DNA from: Nocardioides allogilvus
GTDB lineage: Bacteria; Actinomycetota; Actinomycetes; Propionibacteriales; Nocardioidaceae
Direction of reading: 5' to 3'
Assembly: GCF_003047285.1 (NCBI RefSeq)
Contig: NZ_PZYX01000007.1
Location: forward strand, 62,001 to 126,000
Length of the DNA stretch: 64,000 bases
Under the pieces are notes generated by a model. The model searched no databases. It was not told where the DNA came from and saw only the letters and a program-made list of their open reading frames with translations. Shown in pieces: positions 57,749-64,000 of this stretch (its first letter is position 1; every line of letters begins with the position of its first letter). The position numbers and the translations under genes are program-made.

Positions 57749-58402
57749 ATGCGACGACTCCTCCTGCTGGGCCTGCTGACCCTCGCACTCACGGGATGCA
57801 GCCAGGAGCGTGAGCCAGGGCCTGGGAAGCCACCCGTGTCATCGTCGCCGGCGACCGTGATCCCCGAGGACTTCCCGTTGGCCGACGAGATGCACGACGA
57901 CGTCCACGTCTCCGCCCAGAGCGTCGGGATGCGATCCCTCGACTTCTGCGGGCGCAAGCCGCTGCGCGGCCTCGCGCCCGCCGACCGGCTGGCCGCGGAG
58001 GCCAGCGGCGACGAGTACGCCAGCACCCGCGACCTGATGCTCTTCGACGACGCCGCTCGCCCCGAGGCCGTGGTGCGCGACGTCCGCGCAGCCGCGATCG
58101 CCTGTCCGGCCGAGGAGGTGGGGCCCGGCGCCCGCCTGCTGACCGAGGTCCGCGAGTCGTCCTTCGGCCCGGCGGCTGCGACCGTCGTCCACACCTACGA
58201 GCAGGACGGCGAGGTCGGCGTCGGCGCCGAGGTCATCGAGGTCGTGCAGGTCGGTCGCGCGTTGCTGGTGACGTCGACGTACGGCGAGTGGGACCCGGCC
58301 AGGAACCTCGACGAGGGCATCACCGAGGACGCCGACCTGCTCGCGGCGACCGTCGAGGCGATGGCGGCCTTCGAGGGCGCCCTCCCGGCTGCCACGCCCT
58401 GA
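57749..58402 (+). CDS. Hypothetical lipoprotein related to the sensor domain of the preceding protein
   Basis: A 217-residue lipoprotein: MRRLLLLGLLTLALTGC gives an export signal with lipobox LTGC (Cys 17), then a Ser/Pro linker. The mature domain has Cys in LDFCGRKPLRGL and AIACPAEEV, strands VHTYEQDGEVGVGAEVIEVV and VGRALLVTSTYGEWD. The spacing and type of these elements parallel the last domain of the upstream sigma-like protein (C481 ... C538 ... VWDLDVEIS), so I infer the same fold. It lies 40 bases after that gene on the same strand, so the two may be co-transcribed and act together. Family unnamed. Confidence 0.72.
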   Translation: MRRLLLLGLLTLALTGCSQEREPGPGKPPVSSSPATVIPEDFPLADEMHDDVHVSAQSVGMRSLDFCGRKPLRGLAPADRLAAEASGDEYASTRDLMLFDDAARPEAVVRDVRAAAIACPAEEVGPGARLLTEVRESSFGPAAATVVHTYEQDGEVGVGAEVIEVVQVGRALLVTSTYGEWDPARNLDEGITEDADLLAATVEAMAAFEGALPAATP

Positions 58403-58408
58403 AGACAG

Positions 58409-58444
58409 CTGTACCCACCCTGGAGAGCTCCAGGGTGGGTACAG
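58409..58444. terminator. Bidirectional terminator
   Basis: A perfect 16-bp stem (58409-58424 with 58429-58444), loop gagc, between the lipoprotein gene and sucD, whose stops are 51 bases apart. Confidence 0.8.
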
Positions 58445-58453
58445 ACAGGTGGA

Positions 58454-59335
58454 TCAGAGGCCCTGCAGGATCTCCCGCGCCAGGGCGGCGGTGGCGGACG
58501 GCGTCTTGCCGACCTTCACGCCCACGGCCTCGAGGGCTTCCTGCTTCGCGGCAGCGGTGCCCGCGGAGCCGGACACGATGGCGCCGGCGTGGCCCATGGT
58601 CTTGCCCTCGGGGGCGGTGAAGCCCGCGACGTAGCCGACGACCGGCTTGGTGATGTTGGCCTTGATGTAGTCGGCCGCACGCTCCTCGGCGTCGCCGCCG
58701 ATCTCACCGATCATCACGATCAGCTTGGTCTCCGGGTCGTCCTCGAACGCCTGCAGCGCGTCGATGTGGGTGGTGCCCACGATCGGGTCGCCGCCGATGC
58801 CGATGGCCGTGGAGAAGCCGAAGTCACGCAGCTCGTACATCATCTGGTAGGTCAGGGTGCCCGACTTCGACACGAGACCGACCGGGCCCTTGCCCGCGAT
58901 GGTGTGCGGCGTGATGCCGGCCAGCGACTCGTCCGGCGTGATGATGCCGGGGCAGTTGGGGCCGATCATCCGGGTGGACCTGCCCTCGAGGTAGGCAACG
59001 ACCTCGGCCGTGTCCTGGACGGGCACGCCCTCGGTGATGACGACGAGCAGCGGGATCTCGGCGTCGATGGCCTCGATCGCGGCGTCCTTGGTGAACGCCG
59101 GCGGCACGAAGGCGACCGACACGTCGGCGCCCGTCTCCTTCATCGCCTCGGCGACGCTGCCGAAGACCGGCAGCTCCTTGCCGCCGAGCTCGACCGTGGT
59201 GCCGGCCTTGCGGGCGTTGACGCCGCCCACGACGTTGGCGCCGGACTCGACCATGAGGGTGGTGTGCTTGGCACCCATCCCGCCGGTCATGCCCTGGACG
59301 ATGATCTTGGAGTCCTTGTTCAGAAAAATGCTCAT
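58454..59335 (-). CDS. sucD: Succinyl-CoA synthetase alpha subunit
   Basis: A 293-residue alpha subunit. [20 protein letters not shown] is the CoA-binding start, [20 protein letters not shown] follows, [13 protein letters not shown] is the conserved block, and the phosphorylated active-site histidine is in [20 protein letters not shown] (about residue 248). [20 protein letters not shown] is also diagnostic. Sixteen bases after sucC, so one operon; together they make ATP or GTP from succinyl-CoA, the product of MutAB. Confidence 0.96.
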   Translation of the reverse strand: MSIFLNKDSKIIVQGMTGGMGAKHTTLMVESGANVVGGVNARKAGTTVELGGKELPVFGSVAEAMKETGADVSVAFVPPAFTKDAAIEAIDAEIPLLVVITEGVPVQDTAEVVAYLEGRSTRMIGPNCPGIITPDESLAGITPHTIAGKGPVGLVSKSGTLTYQMMYELRDFGFSTAIGIGGDPIVGTTHIDALQAFEDDPETKLIVMIGEIGGDAEERAADYIKANITKPVVGYVAGFTAPEGKTMGHAGAIVSGSAGTAAAKQEALEAVGVKVGKTPSATAALAREILQGL

Positions 59336-59351
59336 GGGATTCTCTCCGTCC

Positions 59352-60515
59352 TCAGGCGTTCGCCAGCTCGGCGGCCTTGTCGGCCGCGCCGTCCATGGTG
59401 TCGACCTGGGTCACCAACGGGTGGTTCAGCTCGTTGAGGATCCGGCGACCCTCCTCGACGTTGTTGCCGTCGAGGCGGACGACGAGCGGCTTGGTGGCCG
59501 CGTCGCCGAGGATCTCCAGGGCACCCTTGATGCCGTTGGCGACCTCGTCACACGCGGTGATGCCACCGAAGACGTTGACGAACACGCTCTTGACCTGCTC
59601 GTCGTTGAGGATCACGTCGAGGCCGTCGGCCATGACCTGCGCGTTGGCGCCGCCACCGATGTCGAGGAAGTTGGCGGGCTTGACGCCGCCGTGGTTCTCG
59701 CCGGCGTAGGCGACGACGTCGAGGGTCGACATGACCAGGCCCGCGCCGTTGCCGATGATGCCGACAGCACCGTCGAGCTTGACGTAGTTGAGGCCCTTGT
59801 CCTTGGCCTTCGCCTCGAGCGGGTCGGCCTCTTCGCGGATCTCGAAGGCGGCGTGCTCGGGGTGACGGAACTCGGCGTTCTCGTCGAGCGAGACCTTGCC
59901 GTCGAGCGCCTCGAGCTTGTCACCGGTCAGCCGCGCGAGCGGGTTGACCTCGACGAGCGTGGCGTCCTCCTCGGTGAAGACCGTCCACAGCTGCTGGACC
60001 ATCTGGATCGCCTGGTCGCGCAGCTCGGCGGGGAAGCCGGCCTCGTCGACGATGGCGGTCGCCTTCGCCTCGTCGACGCCGGTGCCGGCGTCGATCGGGA
60101 TCTTCTTCACGGCGTCCGGGTTGGTCTTGGCGACCTCTTCGATCTCCACACCGCCCTCGACGCTCGCGATGCAGAGGTAGGAACGGTTGGCGCGGTCGAG
60201 CAGGAAGGAGAAGTAGTACTCCTCCTCGATCGACGCACCGGGGACCACGAGCACCCGGTTGACCGGGAGACCCTTGATCTCGAGGTCCAGGATCGCGCGG
60301 GCGTGCTCCTCGGCCTCCTCGGGCGTCTTGGCGACCTTGACGCCACCTGCCTTGCCACGGCCTCCGGCCTTGACCTGGGCCTTGACGACGACGACGCCAC
60401 CGATCTTCTCCGCGGCCGCGCGAGCGTCCTCCGGAGTCTCAACGGTGATGCCGAGGGCGCCAGCCACTCCATGCTTTGCGAAGAGTTCCTTCGCCTGGTA
60501 CTCCATCAAGTCCAC
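59352..60515 (-). CDS. sucC: Succinyl-CoA synthetase beta subunit
   Basis: A 387-residue beta subunit with an N-terminal ATP-grasp domain. The start is [36 protein letters not shown] is the nucleotide-binding strand-loop; [40 protein letters not shown] (magnesium ligands) and [20 protein letters not shown] complete the pattern. GTG 60515 precedes the family-typical DL(M)EYQ; ATG 60506 is the alternative. AAAGGA lies 11 bases upstream of the GTG. Confidence 0.96.
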   Translation of the reverse strand: MDLMEYQAKELFAKHGVAGALGITVETPEDARAAAEKIGGVVVVKAQVKAGGRGKAGGVKVAKTPEEAEEHARAILDLEIKGLPVNRVLVVPGASIEEEYYFSFLLDRANRSYLCIASVEGGVEIEEVAKTNPDAVKKIPIDAGTGVDEAKATAIVDEAGFPAELRDQAIQMVQQLWTVFTEEDATLVEVNPLARLTGDKLEALDGKVSLDENAEFRHPEHAAFEIREEADPLEAKAKDKGLNYVKLDGAVGIIGNGAGLVMSTLDVVAYAGENHGGVKPANFLDIGGGANAQVMADGLDVILNDEQVKSVFVNVFGGITACDEVANGIKGALEILGDAATKPLVVRLDGNNVEEGRRILNELNHPLVTQVDTMDGAADKAAELANA

Positions 60516-60628
60516 GACGTACCCAGTCCTTTGTGTGCTAATGCGTCCGGGGATTTCCACTGGGCACCCTAGACCTGTTGGGCGGGTCACATCGAGGCTG
60601 GGTTGAGTGGCCCTCCTCACCCCGTCGC

Positions 60629-60634
60629 TACGTT
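60629..60634 (+). promoter_or_regulatory. Leaderless -10 box of the photolyase gene
   Basis: TACGTT ends 7 bases before ATG 60642. Confidence 0.45.
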
Positions 60635-60641
60635 GAGGTGC

Positions 60642-61952
60642 ATGGCCTCTGTCCTGTGGTTGCGCCGCGACCTGCGCGTGCGCGACAACCCGGCGCTCCT
60701 CGCAGCGCTCGACGACGGTCCCGTGACCGCACTGTTCGTCGTCGATCCCGCCATCTGGTCGGGCGCCGGTCCGGCCCGCCGGGCCTGGCTCGCCGCCACC
60801 GTCCTCGAGCTCGCCGAGCGCATCCCCCTGACCATCCGGTACGGCGACCCGCTCGACGTCGTCCCGGCCGTCGCCGGCGACCGGGCTGTCCACGTCGCGG
60901 CCGAGACCACGCCCTACGGCCGCCGCCGCGACCGCGCCGTCGGACAGCGCGTCGACCTCGTCGCCACCGGGTCGCCGTACGCCGTGGGGCCGGGGCTGGT
61001 CACGAACGGGACCGGCGATCCCTACCAGGTGTTCAGCGCCTTCGCCCGGGCCTGGCGCGAGCGGGGCTGGCCGGAGCCGGCCACCACACCGCGCTCCCCC
61101 GACCTCGCCCCCGCCGACTCGGACCCCGAGGCCGTCGCCCTGCTCGAGGAGGCGGTCGCCGAGGCTCCGTTCGACCTGCCGACCGCCGGCGAGGACGCGG
61201 CCCGCCGCCGCTGGCACGCCTTCCGCAGCGAGCACCTGGACGACTACCCCATCGAGCGGGACCGGCCCGACCACGACGGCACGTCCAGGCTCTCGCCGTA
61301 CCTCCACCTCGGGGTGCTGCACCCGCGCTCGCTGCTCGCGGACCTCGATCCGGGCTCGACCTATGCGACCGAGCTGGCCTGGCGCGAGTTCTATGCCGAC
61401 GTGCTGTGGCACCACCCGGCGTCGGCCTGGTCCGACCTCAAGCCGGCTCTGTCGGCGATGACCTACGACGAGCCCGAGGACGCCATCGACGCCTGGCGCA
61501 CCGGCACGACCGGCTATCCGATCGTCGATGCCGGGATGCGGCAGCTGCTCGCGACCGGCTGGATGCACAACCGGGTCCGGATGATCACCGCGTCCTTCCT
61601 CACCAAGGACCTGCACGTGTGGTGGCCGATCGGCGCCCGGCACTTCCTGTCGTTGCTGATCGACGGGGACGTCGCCTCCAACAACCACGGCTGGCAGTGG
61701 GTGGCCGGGACGGGCACCGACGCGTCGCCGTACTTCCGCGTCTTCAACCCCGTGACACAGGGCAAGAAGTTCGACCCCGACGGCACCTATGTACGCCGCT
61801 GGGTGCCTGAGCTCGCCCACCTCGCCGGCGCCGTGGCGCACGAGCCGTGGAGGTCCGAGGCCGGCTACGAGGGCGGCTACCCGTTGCGGATCGTCGACCA
61901 CGCCGACGAGCGGCGTGAAGCGCTCGAGCGCTACCGATCCGCCAGGGGCTGA
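60642..61952 (+). CDS. phr: Deoxyribodipyrimidine photo-lyase
   Basis: A 436-residue class I CPD photolyase/cryptochrome family flavoprotein that repairs UV pyrimidine dimers with light. The N-terminal antenna domain opens [17 protein letters not shown]. The FAD domain has [55 protein letters not shown] and [20 protein letters not shown], followed by PYFRVFNP, all diagnostic and with the Trp residues of the electron chain. GTHVRRW-like YVRRWVPEL is present. Repair versus photoreceptor function cannot be separated by sequence alone, but this length and these motifs favour repair. Its last 22 bases overlap the convergent 92-residue gene. Confidence 0.93.
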   Translation: MASVLWLRRDLRVRDNPALLAALDDGPVTALFVVDPAIWSGAGPARRAWLAATVLELAERIPLTIRYGDPLDVVPAVAGDRAVHVAAETTPYGRRRDRAVGQRVDLVATGSPYAVGPGLVTNGTGDPYQVFSAFARAWRERGWPEPATTPRSPDLAPADSDPEAVALLEEAVAEAPFDLPTAGEDAARRRWHAFRSEHLDDYPIERDRPDHDGTSRLSPYLHLGVLHPRSLLADLDPGSTYATELAWREFYADVLWHHPASAWSDLKPALSAMTYDEPEDAIDAWRTGTTGYPIVDAGMRQLLATGWMHNRVRMITASFLTKDLHVWWPIGARHFLSLLIDGDVASNNHGWQWVAGTGTDASPYFRVFNPVTQGKKFDPDGTYVRRWVPELAHLAGAVAHEPWRSEAGYEGGYPLRIVDHADERREALERYRSARG

Positions 61953-62209
61953 GTCGACCCCCACAGGCCCGCGGCATCGGGCGTGAACACGGTGACCTCG
62001 ATGTCGTCGGCCTCGCGCTCGGCGAGCAGGGCCGTCACGCGGTCGGCGTCGTCGGCTGCGGGTCCGGTGAGCGCGACCAGGTCGGCGTCCTCCTGGACGG
62101 CGGTCGCGACGAGCTGCTCCACCGTGTGCTCCCCGCCGGTGAAGATCACCTCGTGACCGCGGTCGCGCAGCGCGCGGGCAAGCCCCGGTTCACCGGCGAT
62201 GATCCTCAT
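61931..62209 (-). CDS. Small protein resembling a cobalamin-binding (MutB C-terminal) domain without the cobalt ligand
   Basis: A 92-residue protein. [20 protein letters not shown] leads into [40 protein letters not shown]. In methylmalonyl-CoA mutase type B12 domains the equivalent part reads 'A..L...GfeV.ytG...tpeq.v.aA.qeDvd.igls', so alpha-1, beta-2 and alpha-2 are well matched. The preceding DxHxxG loop that binds cobalt is missing; the protein starts just after where it would be. It ends after a third strand (IEVTVFTPD). It may be a Rossmann-like remnant with a new ligand or a partner of MutAB; function is unknown. Tail overlaps the photolyase gene by 22 bases. Confidence 0.65.
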   Translation of the reverse strand: MRIIAGEPGLARALRDRGHEVIFTGGEHTVEQLVATAVQEDADLVALTGPAADDADRVTALLAEREADDIEVTVFTPDAAGLWGSTQPLADR

Positions 62210-62325
62210 GGTGCCAGCCTAGCCAGCGACGTGACCCACCCCACAGGGTGACGACGATCTGGGAGCAAGTACGGTGAAGCGCTGCGAGCGCCCGGTGTCG
62301 TCATCCACAATCCTGTCACCACGGA

Positions 62326-62355
62326 TTTCGGCGGTCGTGACCAATCCGTTACAGT
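62326..62355 (+). promoter_or_regulatory. M23 peptidase promoter
   Basis: TTTCGG (62326-62331), 18-base spacer, TACAGT (62350-62355). The transcript would have a leader of about 38 bases with AAAGGA (62388-62393) as ribosome site before ATG 62401. I looked for a c-di-AMP riboswitch and found none. Confidence 0.5.
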
Positions 62356-62400
62356 CTGACGTCGCCTTCCGGCGAATCCCCCCGCACAAAGGAACTCTCT

Positions 62401-63234
62401 ATGGGAAACCACCGAGCGCACCGCGGCCCCCGCCGCGACCTCTCGGCAGCACCCGTCGCGGGTCGACGCAAGGCGAGCAAGCCGCCTGCGCGCCACCCCT
62501 TCCTCAGTGCCCTGCCGTCCGCCCCGATCATCGTGGGTGTGGCGGCTCTCGCCGTCTCTGCCGGCGGTGCCGTCAGCGCCGCCGATGCCGACCTGGTCGG
62601 CCAGGTCACCTCGCAGACCGGCTCCATGGCCGCTGCGGGCAGCACCGGCCTCGCCAACGTCGCCCCGATCGCCCACCGCGACGCCATCGTGTCGCGTGAC
62701 TCGCGCCGTGACGCCCTCGCCGACGCCGCCAACGAAGAGCTGGTCGCGCAGGCCGAGGCCCAGGCCGAGCAGCAGCACGCCGCGCTCAAGGAGATGGCCC
62801 GGGCCGCCGAGCAGCAGTCGGCCAAGATCAAGGAGAACCAGTGGGTCCTCCCGCTGGAGAACTACCGCATCTCCGCGACGTTCGGCGCCTCGAGCTACCT
62901 CTGGTCCAGCGTCCACACCGGCCTCGACATGTCGGCCTCCATCGGCTCCACGATCCGCTCCGTCGCCAACGGCGTCGTGACCGAGACCGGCTACGACGGG
63001 TCCTACGGCAACAAGACCGTCATCACCCTCGATGACGGCACGGAGATCTGGTACTGCCACCAGACCTCGTTCCTGGTCAGCGTCGGCGACACCGTCCGTG
63101 GCGGCGACGCCATCGGCACCGTCGGCTCCACCGGCAACAGCACCGGCCCGCACCTCCACATCGAGGTCCGTCCCGGCGGCGGCGACCCGGTCGACCCCTT
63201 CACCGCGCTCGTCGAGCACGGCATCGCGCCCTGA
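62401..63234 (+). CDS. M23 family metallopeptidase (LytM-type)
   Basis: A 277-residue exported cell-wall endopeptidase. The N-terminus is long and basic (MGNHRAHRGPRRDLSAAPVA, RRKASKPPARHP) with a hydrophobic segment APIIVGVAALAVSAGGAVSA at about 40-60, which is a signal anchor or long signal peptide. A helical, Ala/Gln-rich coiled coil follows (ELVAQAEAQAEQQHAALKEM). The C-terminal lysostaphin-like domain has zinc ligands in HTGLDMSASIGS (HxxxD) and the HLHIEV motif near residue 258, and an additional His in WYCHQTSFLV. All catalytic residues are present, so it is likely an active peptidoglycan hydrolase. Confidence 0.92.
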   Translation: MGNHRAHRGPRRDLSAAPVAGRRKASKPPARHPFLSALPSAPIIVGVAALAVSAGGAVSAADADLVGQVTSQTGSMAAAGSTGLANVAPIAHRDAIVSRDSRRDALADAANEELVAQAEAQAEQQHAALKEMARAAEQQSAKIKENQWVLPLENYRISATFGASSYLWSSVHTGLDMSASIGSTIRSVANGVVTETGYDGSYGNKTVITLDDGTEIWYCHQTSFLVSVGDTVRGGDAIGTVGSTGNSTGPHLHIEVRPGGGDPVDPFTALVEHGIAP

Positions 63235-63243
63235 CCTGAGGCG

Positions 63244-64000
63244 CTAGAGCTTCTCCACCGGCGCGTAGCGCAGCAGCAACCGCTTCACGCCCTGCGACCC
63301 GAAGTCGATCGACGCGACGGACTTGTCGCCCGACCCCTCGAGCGCGACGACCGTGCCCATCCCGAACGAGTCGTGCAGCACCCGGTCCCCGGGCTCGAGT
63401 GACGGGATCTCGCGTGCGGGCTTCGACTTGGCCGCGACGTCCGCGCGCGCAGCAGCCGCGGAGAAGTTGTGGCGCCCGGCCGCGGTCGGTGCACCGAGGC
63501 GCGCGGCCGAGTTGGCCGCCAGGTCGGGGCGGCCCCAGCGCGTCATCGCCTGGGCGGTGCGCCGCCAGTCGATGAGGTCGACGGGGAACTCGTCGATGAA
63601 CCTCGACGCGGGGTTGTGCGAGGGCGCGCCCCAGGCAGAGCGCACCATCGCGCGCGAGACATAGAGCCGCTCGCGCGCACGGGTGACGCCGACGTAGGCG
63701 AGCCGGCGCTCCTCCTCGAGCTCCGGCTGGTCGCCCAGCGAGCGCTGGTGGGGAAAGACGCCGTCCTCGAGGCCGGTCAGGAAGACGACCGGGAACTCCA
63801 GGCCCTTGGCGGTGTGCAGCGTCATCAGCGTGACGACACCACCGTCGTCGCCACCCTCCTCGCCGTCGGGGGCGTCGGGGATCTGGTCGGAGTCGGCGAC
63901 CAGCGCGACGCGTTCGAGGAAGTCGCCGAGCGTGACGGCGACCGTGCCCGCCTCGACCTCGGTCGGGTCGGCCGACGGGCCGGGCTGCGGGTCGTCGGAG
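63244..64000 (-). CDS. pcrA: ATP-dependent DNA helicase PcrA/UvrD, C-terminal part (5' end outside window)
   Basis: The last 252 or so residues of a superfamily 1A helicase. Motif V region VVTLMTLHTAKGLEFPVVFL, GLEDGVFPHQRSL and motif VI EERRLAYVGVTRARERLYVS with its arginine finger are present. The C-terminal PcrA tail follows: a linker (SRFIDEFPVDLIDW, then Ala-rich) and the Tudor-like domain LEPGDRVLHDSFGMGTVVAL, VASIDFGSQGVKRLLLRYAP, which contacts RNA polymerase in PcrA proteins. Walker motifs lie beyond the window edge. Acts in nucleotide excision repair and replication restart. Confidence 0.93.
   Translation of the reverse strand, partial: SDDPQPGPSADPTEVEAGTVAVTLGDFLERVALVADSDQIPDAPDGEEGGDDGGVVTLMTLHTAKGLEFPVVFLTGLEDGVFPHQRSLGDQPELEEERRLAYVGVTRARERLYVSRAMVRSAWGAPSHNPASRFIDEFPVDLIDWRRTAQAMTRWGRPDLAANSAARLGAPTAAGRHNFSAAAARADVAAKSKPAREIPSLEPGDRVLHDSFGMGTVVALEGSGDKSVASIDFGSQGVKRLLLRYAPVEKL

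Noticed and set aside
62210..62400. Possible c-di-AMP (ydaO) riboswitch ahead of the M23 peptidase gene
   Set aside because: Such RNAs often precede actinobacterial cell-wall hydrolases, but the predicted leader is only about 38 bases and the conserved ydaO blocks are not seen.

Overview
The window reads as chromosomal core DNA of a high-GC actinobacterium, most likely Nocardioides or a close relative (Nocardioidaceae). The basis is roughly 70% GC with strong third-position bias, frequent GTG starts, many ATGA/GTGA start-stop overlaps, leaderless promoters, and families typical of Actinobacteria: PerM/DUF6350, DUF3017, SCO4848, monomeric isocitrate dehydrogenase, MutAB and mycobacterial-type Sdh1. 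I see no rRNA, tRNA, CRISPR, insertion sequence, prophage or integration scar, and there is no gene-free stretch above about 200 bases.

Layout. 1-10.8 kb: tail of a PlsC-like acyltransferase, purine nucleoside phosphorylase, a uronate dehydrogenase-like SDR, a MerR regulator with an aldo/keto reductase, DUF2252, an SRPBCC protein, phospho-sugar mutase, a PH-domain protein, deoC and two ALDH-family genes that look like a split ALDH16. PNP, mutase, DeoC and ALDH could take nucleosides to glyceraldehyde-3-phosphate and acetate. 10.8-16.6 kb: a solute-binding/VWA protein, a uridine kinase-like gene coupled to a C39-like protein, adenosine deaminase, MaoC and a TIGR01777 oxidoreductase. 16.6-24.8 kb: nucleoside salvage and import (deoA, cdd, BMP lipoprotein, ATPase, two permeases) and an M20 amidohydrolase. 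24.8-29.7 kb: mutA-mutB-meaB for propionate metabolism. 30-38.4 kb: a glycosyltransferase, then two complete, divergent succinate dehydrogenase operons (an Sdh1-like one and a b558-type one). 38.4-46.5 kb: SCO4848 and YihY membrane proteins, a 2'-5' RNA ligase-like protein, trpS, a secreted lipase, a 56-residue protein, an MFS exporter and monomeric icd. 46.7-54.5 kb: aquaporin with a Q/P-rich tail, a lipoprotein, mdh, DUF3017, folD, an MFS protein, purH behind a ZTP riboswitch, and purN. 54.5-64 kb: perM, a membrane-tethered sigma factor/sensor fusion with a related lipoprotein, sucCD, photolyase, a 92-residue B12-domain-like protein, an M23 peptidase and the 3' part of pcrA/uvrD.

The genes form a coherent central-metabolism block: TCA enzymes (icd, sucCD, two SDHs, mdh), propionate entry through methylmalonyl-CoA to succinyl-CoA, nucleoside salvage, and late purine/folate steps. 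The order deoD-pmmB / add-deoA-cdd-sdh and perM-purN-purH resembles mycobacterial loci.

Most unusual items: (i) a sigma-factor-like domain fused through one transmembrane helix to two cysteine-containing extracytoplasmic sensor-like domains, next to a lipoprotein of the same apparent fold; (ii) a perfect 22-bp palindrome ahead of an MFS gene whose 12-bp core recurs upstream of icd; (iii) duplicated promoter/operator units around the MerR gene; (iv) a stand-alone cobalamin-domain-like protein without the cobalt-ligand motif; (v) a run of stereotyped leaderless promoters. Starts were chosen by reading frame, Shine-Dalgarno or leaderless spacing, and family length; none was tested by database search.
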